Shown: piece after piece, positions 1 through 9,272 of the stretch | Numbering within the stretch: the stretch's first letter is position 1 | Layout: each line of letters starts with the position of its first letter | Source: Pseudomonadota bacterium | Lineage (GTDB): Bacteria > Pseudomonadota > Gammaproteobacteria > Burkholderiales > Sulfuriferulaceae | Direction: 5' to 3' | DNA length: 64,000 nucleotides | Assembly (NCBI GenBank): GCA_021801025.1 | Contig: JAJYYK010000013.1 | Location: 1 to 64,000, forward strand | The notes under the pieces: model-generated | What the model was told of the DNA's origin: nothing | The model's database searches: none | What the model saw: the letters and a program-made list of their open reading frames with translations, nothing else | Made by a program: the position numbers and the translations under genes

Positions 1-1
1 T

Positions 2-256
2 CATCGGGACGATGCGTGCGCATTGGGCCAGTGGTTGCATGGCGAGGGGGAACATCAACATGGCACTCGCCCCACATTCACCCATCTGAAAACCGTACAC
101 CAGGATTTTCATCGCAGCGCAGGCACAATCGCCGACACCATCAACGCAGGGCAAACCGACAAAGCACAACGCATGCTGGGTTCAGGAACCGACTTTGCCG
201 GGGCCACTGAACGCGTATTGACAGCTATTCAGACTTTGAGACGAGAAATCAGATGA
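2..256 (+). CDS. Methyl-accepting chemotaxis-type protein, C-terminal CZB domain (partial)
   Basis: The reading frame is open from the window edge to the stop at 254-256, so only the last ~84 residues are present. The visible part is a chemoreceptor zinc-binding (CZB) domain: a DDACALGQWL block carrying the conserved Cys, followed by the paired histidines of VHQDFH. In this family the motif coordinates zinc together with an upstream His. CZB domains usually close soluble or membrane chemoreceptors and some diguanylate cyclases; the upstream signalling domains lie outside the window, so the receptor assignment is inferred. The next gene starts 36 bases downstream on the same strand and ends in the same domain, which suggests a shared signal. 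Confidence 0.75.
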   Translation, partial: HRDDACALGQWLHGEGEHQHGTRPTFTHLKTVHQDFHRSAGTIADTINAGQTDKAQRMLGSGTDFAGATERVLTAIQTLRREIR

Positions 257-292
257 TCACAGTAATCACACTGTTTTTATCAGGAGCAAAAA

Positions 293-2767
293 ATGCCACC
301 TTGTCATGAACAGTTGCAGACGTTAATCGATGCCATGCCCGATGCGGTGTGCCTGAAGGATATTGAAGGCCGCTGGCAGTTCATCAATCAAACGGCCAGG
401 CAGATGTTCCGGTTGCACGATATGTCCTGGCAGGGTAAAACCGAAGAGGACCTGACGGCGTTGCAACCCGCATTCTGTACCGGTCACGAAGCTTGCGGGG
501 TGAGCGATGAAGCGGCCTGGCAGGCCGGGCGTCCGTTGGCGGGCGAGGAAAGCTTTGCTGGGGAAGATGATCGACACATCACCGTAGAGACGCGCAAAGT
601 GCCGATGTACGACCAGATGGGACAACGCAACCTGTTGATGGTTATTTGGCGCGACATCACCGAACGCAAGCAACATGAAACAGAACTCCACCTCATCGCC
701 AGCGTATTCACCCATGCCCGCGAAGGTATTATCATCACTGCCGTTGATAATACAATCATTGAAATCAATGATGCCTTTAGCCGCATCACGGGTTACGCCC
801 GTGATGAAGTGCTTGGCAAAAATCCGCGCATCGTCAGTTCAGGGCGGCAAGGAAAAGCCTTTTACGCTGCGATGTGGCGCGAACTGAACGACAAGGGATA
901 CTGGTCAGGTGAAATTCAGAACCGGCGCAAAAACGGCGAGGTATATGACGAGCGGCTTGCCATCAGCGCCGTGTGCGACGGGCAGGGCAACATCGAACAC
1001 TATGTGGGAATGTTTTCCGACATCAGTGCGCTCAAGGCGTATGAGCGGCAGATCGAACGCATAACATACTATGACACGCTGACCAACTTACCCAACCGCG
1101 TGCGACTGGCCGAACGATTGCAACAGAGCATGGTTCAGGCCCGGCAGCAGGGACAACAGTTAGCGGTGATTTGTATCGACCTGGATGATTTCAAGGTGGT
1201 CAACACCAAACATGGTCATGAAATCGGCGACCAGTTGCTGATGACCATAGCTACGCGCATGAAACAGGCCTTGCGGGAAAACGATATGCTCGCCCGTATG
1301 GGTGGCGATGAGTTCGTTGCCGTACTCGGCGACCTCGACAACATCGAAGCCAGCGTGCCGATGCGCATCCGGCTACTGAGTGCGACTGCCCAGGCAGTAC
1401 AGGTTGGCGGCATCACGATCCAAGTCTCGGCTAGCATCGGCGTCACCTTTTATCCACAGGAAGAAGACGTCGAAGCAGATCAACTTCTGCGTCAGGCTGA
1501 TCGGGCCATGTATCAAGCCAAACTGACCGGAAAAAATCGCTCCTATGTCTTTGACGCCAAGCAGGATCGCGAAATCCACGGTCACCATGAAAGCCTGGAA
1601 CGCATCCGCTGTGCACTGACTGAGCGCGAATTCGTCCTGCACTACCAGCCCAAGGTAAATATGCGTACCGGATCAGTCGTCGGTGCCGAGGCACTGATTC
1701 GCTGGCAACATCCGGAAAAAGGACTATTGCTGCCAGCCACCTTCCTGCCTGTGATCGAAAACCATCCTCTGTTCGTCGAAATGGGAGAATGGGTGATCGA
1801 CACCGCCCTAACCCAGATGGAAACCTGGCATGCAGCCGGACTGGACATCCCTGTCAGCGTCAATGTCGGCGCCTGCCAGTTGCGAGAACAAAACTTTGTC
1901 GAGCGCCTGCATACTTTACTGGCTGCGCATCCGGATATCGGGCCGGGCAAGCTTGAGCTGGAACTGCTGGAAACCAGTGCGCTGGAGGACATGCCCCGTG
2001 TTTCCCATATTATCGAGCGATGCAGGGAAATTGGAGTGTTATTTTCCCTGGACGATTTTGGCACCGGCTATTCTTCGTTGAGCTATCTGAAACACCTGCG
2101 GGTTGCCCTGCTCAAGATTGATCAAAGCTTCGTGCGCGACATGCTCGGCGACCCTGATGATTTGGCGATTCTGGATGGTGTGATCGGCCTGGCCGCCGCC
2201 TTCCGCTGTAAAGTCATTGCTGAAGGTGTGGAAACCGTGGAACATGGCGAGATGTTGTTGCAACTCGGCTGCGAACTGGCTCAGGGCTACGGCATCGCAC
2301 GCCCCATGCCCGCGCATGAGTTTCCCGACTGGGCAGCGATTTGGCGGCCCGATCCGGTTTGGGCTGACCGGCCTGTGGTCAGTCGCGAGCATCTGCCGCT
2401 GCTCTTTGCCGGCGTCGAGCACCGCGCCTGGATTGCTGGCATAGAAAATTTTCTCGGGGGGGGAAGTGAAATGCCTCCACTGGATCCTCACCAATGCCGC
2501 CTGGGCGCATGGATGAATGAGGAAGGTGTGCGTTACTATGGTACACAACCGGATTTTCAGGTTATTGAGCAGCTGCACCGGCAACTACATGCCCTGGCAC
2601 TCGAACTGCTGGAACTTCATGCCGGGGACAGAAATTCGGAAGCACTGGCAAGGTTGAACGAACTTCATGACCTGAGGGACGATTTGTTTGAGAAATTACA
2701 GAAAGTTGTCAGTCAGCGCGCAATTTTTGCCATTGAACCGCACATATTTTCCAGGAATAATTTTTAA
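293..2767 (+). CDS. PAS-PAS-GGDEF-EAL-CZB c-di-GMP synthase/phosphodiesterase
   Basis: This 824-residue soluble bifunctional c-di-GMP protein has two N-terminal PAS domains (roughly 5-120 and 130-250). The GGDEF domain has an intact GGDEF at 337-341 and an RxxD inhibitory site (REND) nine residues before it, so product feedback is expected. The EAL domain has its signature EALIRW at 466-471 and keeps LLET, DDFGTGYSS and AEGVET, so it should be catalytically competent. The last ~110 residues are a CZB zinc domain with VEHRAW, the Cys of QCRLGAW near 735 and LHRQLH. The ATG start has AGGAG at 282-286. Zinc or an oxidant acting through CZB is a plausible input by analogy with CZB-containing diguanylate cyclases; this is inference. 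Confidence 0.93.
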   Translation: MPPCHEQLQTLIDAMPDAVCLKDIEGRWQFINQTARQMFRLHDMSWQGKTEEDLTALQPAFCTGHEACGVSDEAAWQAGRPLAGEESFAGEDDRHITVETRKVPMYDQMGQRNLLMVIWRDITERKQHETELHLIASVFTHAREGIIITAVDNTIIEINDAFSRITGYARDEVLGKNPRIVSSGRQGKAFYAAMWRELNDKGYWSGEIQNRRKNGEVYDERLAISAVCDGQGNIEHYVGMFSDISALKAYERQIERITYYDTLTNLPNRVRLAERLQQSMVQARQQGQQLAVICIDLDDFKVVNTKHGHEIGDQLLMTIATRMKQALRENDMLARMGGDEFVAVLGDLDNIEASVPMRIRLLSATAQAVQVGGITIQVSASIGVTFYPQEEDVEADQLLRQADRAMYQAKLTGKNRSYVFDAKQDREIHGHHESLERIRCALTEREFVLHYQPKVNMRTGSVVGAEALIRWQHPEKGLLLPATFLPVIENHPLFVEMGEWVIDTALTQMETWHAAGLDIPVSVNVGACQLREQNFVERLHTLLAAHPDIGPGKLELELLETSALEDMPRVSHIIERCREIGVLFSLDDFGTGYSSLSYLKHLRVALLKIDQSFVRDMLGDPDDLAILDGVIGLAAAFRCKVIAEGVETVEHGEMLLQLGCELAQGYGIARPMPAHEFPDWAAIWRPDPVWADRPVVSREHLPLLFAGVEHRAWIAGIENFLGGGSEMPPLDPHQCRLGAWMNEEGVRYYGTQPDFQVIEQLHRQLHALALELLELHAGDRNSEALARLNELHDLRDDLFEKLQKVVSQRAIFAIEPHIFSRNNF

Positions 2768-2859
2768 AATTTCTTATGGCACAAGGCACTCTACGAGTTT
2801 TTTCAGCGTGTTGATTTTGTTATATCATAAAGCGGAAAATTCTGCACTATTTAATACAC

Positions 2860-2938
2860 GAGGCTTCAGACCGGTAGACGTGCCGAATCCCTCTCGAACT
2901 GAATATCCACCGGCCTGAAGGCCGGTGACCTCATTGCT
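2860..2938 (-). repeat. Dispersed hairpin repeat, degraded copy A
   Basis: The right part, read on the minus strand, matches the start of the other copies in this window (AGCAATGAGGTCACCGGCC and on through the first hairpin). The inner part has diverged and shortened, and the far end keeps a recognisable CCGGTCTGAAGCC hairpin remnant. It lies between two convergent genes (the GGDEF-EAL gene and the helicase gene). The rest of 2768-2978 shows no gene. Confidence 0.7.
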
Positions 2939-2978
2939 GCGAAATAAAATTAGCGAATTCAAATTTGTATGTCAACGC

Positions 2979-4901
2979 TTAATTTTTTGCTAAAAACGCC
3001 ACGGCTTCGCTTTCTACCCGGCTGCGTCTCATTGGGGGCAAGCTTTGCCATATCCGGCGTCCATAAGGTTTGCTGATTAAGCGTGGGTCGCAGATCATCA
3101 GTACACCACGGTCATTTTCATCGCGAATCAAGCGTCCTGCACCTTGTTTCAGGGTAATCACGGCATGGGGCAGTTGGTGATCCATAAACGCATTGCCACC
3201 TGCGCGTTTGATTTGCTCAATGCGTGCAGCCAGTACCGGGTCATCGGGTGGAGAAAAAGGCAATCGGTCAATGACCACAAGGCTTAACGCTTCACCTTTG
3301 ACATCCACACCTTCCCAAAAACTCTGACTGCCCAGCAAGATGGGATTAGTCAGTGTCCGAAACTGCTCTAACAATTCTCTACGCGGCCTTTCGCCCTGCA
3401 TCAGGATGGGATAGTCCAATTTTGCCTGGGTTAAATTTTCTTCCAGCATACGCCGCGCGTCACGCATCGCACGCAAGGAGGTGAACAGCAGGAATGCCCG
3501 CCCTTCACTGGCGATCAGTAAAGGCAGTGCCGCCTGAATCACTGCAGCGGTATAATCGGAAGAGTTGGGGTCGGGCATGATTTTCGGCACATACAGCATG
3601 GCTTGCTGGCCGTAATCGAAGGGACTGTCCCAGCAATGGCTGTCAGCACCCTCTAACCCCATTTGACCACGGAAATGACTGAAATCACCCTTGACCGACA
3701 TGGTGGCTGAAGTGAATACCCAACTGCGTGAATTACCCATTTGGCTGGAAAAAATCTCTGCGACGGACAGGGGGGTGGCATTCAGTGCCACGCCTTGTCC
3801 AAATACTTCTAACCAGCGTACGGTATCCTGATGGTTATCCTGCTGCCAGCGTGTTAAGCGTGCGGCCTGTTCCAGGCCGTTTTGCCACGCCAACTCCAGC
3901 TCATTGGCGCGCGCTGCTTGCAGTTCCAGATGGGTGTTGACGGTATTTAAGGCCTCTACACAGACGGCGAGCGCGGTCACGCAGCCCTCGCGTTGCTGGA
4001 AACGCTGAATCGGCCAGCGCACATTGTCTTCATCAAAGCTGAGGCGAAAATCGCGTAGCGATTTTTCGAGTATGACCGCCGCTTCTGTCAGGACAGGGTA
4101 ATCTTTACAGCGCACCGCCGCTTCCAGGCGAACATCGCGTGCGAAATTGAGCAAATAGCCGGTAGAAACCGTTTCACCAAAAAATACGCCTGCTGTGTCA
4201 GGTAATTGGTGTGCTTCGTCAAAGATAACTGTGTTGCAGATTGGCAACAATTCAGCCACACCTTCGTCGCGCAGCCAGACATCGGCAAAAAACAGATGGT
4301 GATTGACCACCACCAAATCGGCTTCCATGGCACGTTTGCGTGCAGCGAACACAAAACATTGGCTGATTTGCGGGCACTCCCCGCTCAAACAGTTTTCCCG
4401 GGTTGACGTGGCATGTTGCCACACTGCTGCATCGTCGGGTATGCCGGACAGTTCCGATTTGTCACCAGTTTGACTGTGTTCAGAAAAAACGCGAATCTGT
4501 TCCAGATGGGCCACGGTCTCACGGCTTTGGAAACGACCATCCTCAACTGCCCGTTGTAAATGGTAGTGGCAGATATAATTGGCTCGGCCTTTCAATAAAG
4601 CCACGGCTACCGGTAAACGCAAGGCAGCGCGGACCAAAGGCAAATCGCGGTGAAATAGCTGATCCTGTAAATGCCGGGTGCCCGTCGAAACGATGACTTT
4701 TCCTTGCGACAACAAGGCGGGTACCAAATAGGCCAGGGTCTTTCCCGTTCCTGTACCCGCCTCGGCAATGAGCACGCTTTTATTTTCAATAGCCTGTTCA
4801 ACCTGTTTGGCCATTTCCAGCTGTCCGGTGCGTGCACGAAAGCCGGGCAGGGCGATTGCCAAAGGACCTTCCTCAGAAAACACATAGTTCAGATCAGGCA
4901 T
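2979..4901 (-). CDS. yoaA: DinG/YoaA-family iron-sulfur ATP-dependent DNA helicase
   Basis: This is a 640-residue XPD-like superfamily 2 helicase, the size of E. coli YoaA and shorter than DinG. Walker A is AEAGTGTGKT (about 46-55) and Walker B is the DEAH box at 228-231. Four cysteines at about 111, 171, 176 and 182 sit where the 4Fe-4S cluster of this family binds. Late motifs include the Q-x-x-G-R-x-I-R type block KQGAGRLIRDE. The family unwinds DNA 5' to 3' and, in E. coli, helps repair stalled replication. The start ATG lies inside the end of the lplT gene (8-base overlap), so the two are probably co-transcribed. The YoaA symbol rests on length and domain content only. Confidence 0.9.
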   Translation of the reverse strand: MPDLNYVFSEEGPLAIALPGFRARTGQLEMAKQVEQAIENKSVLIAEAGTGTGKTLAYLVPALLSQGKVIVSTGTRHLQDQLFHRDLPLVRAALRLPVAVALLKGRANYICHYHLQRAVEDGRFQSRETVAHLEQIRVFSEHSQTGDKSELSGIPDDAAVWQHATSTRENCLSGECPQISQCFVFAARKRAMEADLVVVNHHLFFADVWLRDEGVAELLPICNTVIFDEAHQLPDTAGVFFGETVSTGYLLNFARDVRLEAAVRCKDYPVLTEAAVILEKSLRDFRLSFDEDNVRWPIQRFQQREGCVTALAVCVEALNTVNTHLELQAARANELELAWQNGLEQAARLTRWQQDNHQDTVRWLEVFGQGVALNATPLSVAEIFSSQMGNSRSWVFTSATMSVKGDFSHFRGQMGLEGADSHCWDSPFDYGQQAMLYVPKIMPDPNSSDYTAAVIQAALPLLIASEGRAFLLFTSLRAMRDARRMLEENLTQAKLDYPILMQGERPRRELLEQFRTLTNPILLGSQSFWEGVDVKGEALSLVVIDRLPFSPPDDPVLAARIEQIKRAGGNAFMDHQLPHAVITLKQGAGRLIRDENDRGVLMICDPRLISKPYGRRIWQSLPPMRRSRVESEAVAFLAKN

Positions 4902-6120
4902 GATGATCCGGATTGATGTGACGGAAATGTACCCGAATACTCAGCATGGATATGCTGATGAACGCGCCGAATAGCAAGGTGATGAAACTAATAGATAAAC
5001 CAGCGCGATCCAGTAGCGCGTATACACCAAGCAAAAGCAGAATAGACAAGTTCTCATTGAAGTTTTGTACCGCAATAGAATGACCGGCACCCATCAGCAG
5101 ATGCCCACGGTGCTGCAACAGAGCATTCATCGGTACCACGAAAAATCCGCCCAGTATCCCGATTAAAGTAAGTAAAATTGCGGCCAATACGGGGTTGGTC
5201 ACCCAGCTCATTGCCATGACCACAACACCCATCATGATGCCCGTCGAGACAACACGTATTGCATTGTTTAATTTAATAAACTCTCCGGCAATGACTGCGC
5301 CGATGGCGATGCCCACCGCCACCAAAGCGGTCAGTTGCGTCGCTTGCTGCATACTGAAATGCATCACTGCGACGGCCCAAGCCAAAATAACCAAACGTAA
5401 TGTAGCACCGGCTCCCCAGAACAGGGTAGTCACTGCCAAAGAAACCTGCCCCAAAGGGTCGAGCCATAGCTGTTTAAAACTGTGCCAAAAATCCCGAACA
5501 AGATCAATGGGGTTTCTGCTCGGCGTATCATGATCCGGGGCGGTAACCGGAATAAACAGGTTGAGCGCCGCAGCCAATACATAAAGTAAGCCCACCACCA
5601 AAATGGAAAATTTGGCCGTGTCACCTTGAATAGGCCACGGCAAATGTTGAGCGAACATCACACTAAAATGGGGATTCAACAAAATGCCACCGAAAAGCGC
5701 GCCAAGAACAATCGCCAAAACAGTTGTTCCTTCCATCCAGGCATTCGCGGCCACCAATTTTTCGCTGGGCAGGTACTCGGTCAATATACCGTATTTCGCA
5801 GGAGAATAGGCAGCGGCACCGATGCCCACAATGGCGTATGCCAAGAGCGGGCTAAAACCAGTCAACATCATTCCACAGCCCAACAGTTTGATGTTGTTGC
5901 TGATAAACATCACCCTTCCTTTGGCAAGCGCATCCGAAAACGCGCCCACAAACGGGGCCAGAACAATGTAGGAAAACACAAAAAATTCTTGCAATACAGG
6001 TGTGTACCAATTGGCGGCATGAATTTCTTTTAACAGCGCGATGGCTGAAAATAGCAGCGTATTGTCTGCCAATGCAGACAAAAACTGCGCCATCAAGATG
6101 ATATAAAATCCAGGAGCCAT
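4894..6120 (-). CDS. lplT: Lysophospholipid transporter LplT (MFS)
   Basis: This 408-residue inner-membrane protein has about 12 hydrophobic helices. The N-terminus (MAQFLSALADNTLLFSAIAL) closely follows LplT, the major facilitator that flips lysophospholipids back across the inner membrane for re-acylation. E. coli couples LplT to the acyltransferase Aas, often as neighbours or a fusion. No acyltransferase is seen here; the partner in this position is a YoaA-like helicase overlapping by 8 bases. Upstream, 11 bases away, is a small membrane protein on the same strand. Confidence 0.9.
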   Translation of the reverse strand: MAPGFYIILMAQFLSALADNTLLFSAIALLKEIHAANWYTPVLQEFFVFSYIVLAPFVGAFSDALAKGRVMFISNNIKLLGCGMMLTGFSPLLAYAIVGIGAAAYSPAKYGILTEYLPSEKLVAANAWMEGTTVLAIVLGALFGGILLNPHFSVMFAQHLPWPIQGDTAKFSILVVGLLYVLAAALNLFIPVTAPDHDTPSRNPIDLVRDFWHSFKQLWLDPLGQVSLAVTTLFWGAGATLRLVILAWAVAVMHFSMQQATQLTALVAVGIAIGAVIAGEFIKLNNAIRVVSTGIMMGVVVMAMSWVTNPVLAAILLTLIGILGGFFVVPMNALLQHRGHLLMGAGHSIAVQNFNENLSILLLLGVYALLDRAGLSISFITLLFGAFISISMLSIRVHFRHINPDHHA

Positions 6121-6131
6121 ATAGATATTTG

Positions 6132-6680
6132 TTATTGGTCTGACGAATCAGGGGCTTGTTTCGCCAATGCTTTCAGCATCGCCTCTTGTTGTGCAAACGA
6201 CGGCATACGACTGTTGCTGTTGAAAGCGGGATCTTTCCCTGCGGGCACATGCCCACCGCGTTCCTGTTCCTTCACTTTCAGGTAATCGTCTAAACCTTCA
6301 TCCACATAACGACCATGAAAATTTTCTGGCACCTTGTTGGGTCTGTTTCGGTAAGCCGCCATACGCAAGGCCTTGTTGAGGGTGGCCACCCGATCGTCAA
6401 TCCAGCGGATGTCATACAATGCCGCTGCCGTCATCAAAACAACCAGGACGCTGCCCAGACAAGGGCGATGCAATACATACGCCGTAATCGCCAATACCAG
6501 TGCTACACGATAGAGCCAGGCACCCATTGGATGTTCCAGATAATCCCGGTGCAGACCAAAAGGGAAAGCGAGTAACAGAAGGTTCGCGCGTTTGCGTTGT
6601 TTTAATTGCTGCGCCAATTTGAGGCTGAGCGCCTGGAGGCCGTCGCCTTCAAGATCCAGTTGCTTCCATGCTTCACTCAT
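6132..6680 (-). CDS. Conserved hypothetical membrane protein
   Basis: This 182-residue protein has a basic N-terminal segment, two adjacent hydrophobic helices (about residues 61-100) and a soluble, charged C-terminal half rich in Pro, Gln and Lys. The N-terminal LKLAQQLKQRKRANLL could be a short amphipathic helix. I do not recognise the family. It precedes lplT on the same strand with 11 bases between them, so it likely heads an operon with lplT and the helicase. A link to membrane lipid handling is only guilt by association. Confidence 0.7.
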   Translation of the reverse strand: MSEAWKQLDLEGDGLQALSLKLAQQLKQRKRANLLLLAFPFGLHRDYLEHPMGAWLYRVALVLAITAYVLHRPCLGSVLVVLMTAAALYDIRWIDDRVATLNKALRMAAYRNRPNKVPENFHGRYVDEGLDDYLKVKEQERGGHVPAGKDPAFNSNSRMPSFAQQEAMLKALAKQAPDSSDQ

Positions 6681-6826
6681 TCGTCATATCACTCATTCAA
6701 GGGGGCATCAATATTCAATTTGTCGGGCTGATTACATTCCGAAAAACTTCACCATTTTACACCTTTGGACCGCACTTGCATCCTGTACAATAGGCAAGAC
6801 GTACTTTAATTTTGGCGAAATGGCTT

Positions 6827-7576
6827 ATGAAACGATTTATGCTTGTGCAGCACTCTTATCCTGAATTTCTCGGGATGATAGAAAAACAATTAGAATCCCG
6901 TAATATTGGCTTTCAATACCAGCGCCCTTTTTTGGGTAATGATCTTTCTACCACTGCGGGGCAATATGATGCCTTATGGTTATTGGGCGGCGCCTATCCG
7001 GCCAATGACGATCTGGCTTGTCCCTGGTTGTCGCAGGAAAGACAACTCATCAGTAACTTTAAACGCATGCGTCGACCCATTGTGGGTATCGGTTTTGGCG
7101 CTTTGTTGGTGGTGGAAAATGCTGGAGGAGAGATTACCGACGAGCCTTACTTCAATACCTATTGGACCGTTTGCCATAAAACTGAGGCAGGTAAAGACGA
7201 TCCACTGGCCATTGCGGTGGATGGCAAGCGCATGTTAATTATGGTGAATGGCAACGCCAGTCTGCCCGAAGGCGTGGCGCCTTTGGTGGTTGATGATGAG
7301 GGTAGATGGTTGGCAGTACGCCCTGATGACATGAGTTACGCCATGTTGTTTCGGCCGGAACTTAAACCGGGTATGATTGAAGACATGATGATGGAAGACA
7401 ATCGCCCTTTACCCGACGACATTGGTGATATTCTTGCTGAGGCGCGTCAACATTGGACGACAGGACAACAAACCGCCGCTGAAATTTCCCTGGCGTTAGT
7501 GAGCGCCCTGGATCTAATGACTGAACGACATAAAATGCCTGTATTTAGCCTGAATGTGGTAGACAAGGAAAAATAG
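6827..7576 (+). CDS. Class I glutamine-amidotransferase-like protein lacking the catalytic triad
   Basis: This ~249-residue protein has the fold signature of class I amidotransferases: LWLLGGAYPAN near 51-60, then the nucleophile elbow. Where a catalytic enzyme has G-x-C-x-G, this one reads GIGFG (87-91), with Gly89 at the Cys position. The usual FHPE is FRPE (175-178), so the His is Arg while the Glu stays. It is therefore unlikely to hydrolyse glutamine and may act as a binding or scaffold protein. I chose ATG 6827; a TTG at 6812 would add five residues, and neither has a strong ribosome site. The following small gene begins 7 bases after its stop. Confidence 0.75.
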   Translation: MKRFMLVQHSYPEFLGMIEKQLESRNIGFQYQRPFLGNDLSTTAGQYDALWLLGGAYPANDDLACPWLSQERQLISNFKRMRRPIVGIGFGALLVVENAGGEITDEPYFNTYWTVCHKTEAGKDDPLAIAVDGKRMLIMVNGNASLPEGVAPLVVDDEGRWLAVRPDDMSYAMLFRPELKPGMIEDMMMEDNRPLPDDIGDILAEARQHWTTGQQTAAEISLALVSALDLMTERHKMPVFSLNVVDKEK

Positions 7577-7583
7577 GGACATC

Positions 7584-7928
7584 ATGAATCGAACTGAAAA
7601 AAAACTGCTGGAAGTGTTTAATCATTTAAGTCCGGAACAGCAATCCAGTGTGATGGATTATGTGGATTTTCTGGCTACCCGTACTACCGGCGTAGCACCC
7701 GCAGAAGTCTTGCAGCCGCTGGAAATCCCCCGCCCTGAACATGAAAATGTGATTAAAGCCGTGAAACGGCTGCGCGCAACCTATCCCATGCTGGAACCTG
7801 GCAAATTGTTGCATGACACGTCCAATCAAATGAGCCGCCACATGGTGCATGGCGCACCAGCCGCCGAAGTGATTGATGAATTGGAGCGGCTGTTTCGTGG
7901 GCATTATGAAGCCTATTTGGCGCGCTGA
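7584..7928 (+). CDS. Conserved small soluble hypothetical protein
   Basis: This 114-residue protein has no signal peptide or membrane segment. Its N-terminus KLLEVFNHLSPEQQSSVMDY reads as paired helices, and the C-terminus is also helical (VIDELERLFRGHYEAYL). The middle carries EIPRPEHENVIKAVKRLRAT. It sits 7 bases after the amidotransferase-like gene with an AGGGA ribosome site before its ATG, so the two form a small operon. Similar short proteins are widespread in Betaproteobacteria in my recollection, but I cannot assign a function. The 220 bases that follow are AT-rich and contain no gene I can support. Confidence 0.75.
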   Translation: MNRTEKKLLEVFNHLSPEQQSSVMDYVDFLATRTTGVAPAEVLQPLEIPRPEHENVIKAVKRLRATYPMLEPGKLLHDTSNQMSRHMVHGAPAAEVIDELERLFRGHYEAYLAR

Positions 7929-8149
7929 GTGACAAGCGTTGCATGACCATAAACAAGAATGCCCTCTTTTACGAAAACAGCGAAATATGCTTAATGTATA
8001 TTCTGGCTTATTCTGTTATTTAATTGTTATCATTCAAAATTAATTTTTATCCTGATTTTTCCTTGCAAATTGGTTAAGGGAAGAACTCCCAGCAAAAGGA
8101 AAATTCGGCATTCTTGTTTTTATTTTCCAGAGGGTTATGAAGGTGAAGC

Positions 8150-9190
8150 ATGAACGAGTACACGAGTGAAGCTGGCGAGCGGTTCCGCAAACGTCTGATT
8201 GTGACTGCCAAGGGGCGCCATGGTGCCAAAGACATGAGCCAGCAGGAGGCGAAGGAGGCGCTTGAATTTCTGGTCTCTGCCGCTGCCCATCCGGCACAGG
8301 TGGGTGCTTTTCTCACTGCCATGCGTTTCAAAGGCGCCACCCTGGAGGAAATGATAGGTTTTCTCGACGCCATGGAAGGCACGGCAACGCTGATCTCTCC
8401 AAAAGTGAAGGGACTGCTCAACTGCAATGGTCCATACGATGGACGAAAGCGGGCGCTCAATCTCAGCGTGGCAGCGGCGATCGTCACGTCGGCCGCTGGC
8501 GTGCCTGTGGTGCTGCACTCCGATACAGGACTGCCGCCTAAAGATGGTGTGACGAATGCCCGCGTACTTGAAGCACTGAATGTGGAGGCTGCCCATGAAC
8601 CAGCACTGGTTGAACAGGAGATAGAACGTAAGGCTTTTGGCCACTTGCATGCCAATCGCTATTTGCATGGGGTTGGCCGACTAAAACCTGTCCGACAAGT
8701 ACTGTTCTATCGTTCTTTTCTTCATGCGTGCGAAGTCATGCTCAATCCGGCTGGAGCGAAATGCTCGCTGATCGGTGCGGCGCATGATACCTTTCTCGAA
8801 CGATTCGCCATGGCAGCAGGCCAGCGAGGACAAACGCGCGTTTTGGCCATACAAGGGCTGGACGGTGGCGATGAACTACCGCTGGCACCGACGCTGGTAG
8901 CCGACTACCAGGCGGGTGAACTGACACGATATATCTTGGCACCGACCGATTTCGGCCTTAGGGAAGCTCCGCACCACCGCTGCGAATCGCCGTCAGAAAC
9001 AGCACGTCGAACTGAAGCCCTCTTGGCGGGCACAGATGACGCACATCTCGATGCAGTCTTGTTTAACAGCGCGGTGCGTATCTATATCGCTGGCAAGACT
9101 CCCACCATCGAGGCTGGCCTCAGTCTGGCTCGTGAAGTCCTGAGCAGTGGTGTGGCAATGACTAAACTTTGCGAGCTACGCGGACTTTAA
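8150..9190 (+). CDS. ybiB: TrpD2/YbiB-family glycosyltransferase-3-like protein
   Basis: This 346-residue protein resembles anthranilate phosphoribosyltransferase: a helical N-terminal domain (EALEFLVSAAAHPAQVGAFL) then an alpha/beta domain. The phosphoribosyl-pyrophosphate loop of true TrpD (GTGGD) is replaced by NGPYDGRKR near 94-102, as in the TrpD2/YbiB group. E. coli YbiB binds nucleic acid rather than making tryptophan, so tryptophan synthesis is not the expected role. The ATG has GAAGGTGAAGC just before it. It stands alone on the plus strand and converges with the SDR gene. The YbiB symbol is by family resemblance. Confidence 0.8.
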   Translation: MNEYTSEAGERFRKRLIVTAKGRHGAKDMSQQEAKEALEFLVSAAAHPAQVGAFLTAMRFKGATLEEMIGFLDAMEGTATLISPKVKGLLNCNGPYDGRKRALNLSVAAAIVTSAAGVPVVLHSDTGLPPKDGVTNARVLEALNVEAAHEPALVEQEIERKAFGHLHANRYLHGVGRLKPVRQVLFYRSFLHACEVMLNPAGAKCSLIGAAHDTFLERFAMAAGQRGQTRVLAIQGLDGGDELPLAPTLVADYQAGELTRYILAPTDFGLREAPHHRCESPSETARRTEALLAGTDDAHLDAVLFNSAVRIYIAGKTPTIEAGLSLAREVLSSGVAMTKLCELRGL

Positions 9191-9272
9191 CGGTTTCGGC
9201 TTGGATCGGCCTCAATAAACCACACTGGATAACCCGAACCTCACGACCATTTAACCAGAGCTCCATCATTGA

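Noticed and set aside
1642-2584. Long antisense frames within the first GGDEF-EAL gene
   Set aside because: They mirror the codon structure of a certain gene and have no domain or start support.
6812-6826. TTG start adding five residues to the amidotransferase-like gene
   Set aside because: Neither start has a clear ribosome site and the ATG at 6827 gives the usual N-terminus.
7929-8149. Fur-like box in the AT-rich gap (around TTGTTATCATTC)
   Set aside because: Too few matches to the 19-bp consensus, and the downstream YbiB-like gene has no iron link.
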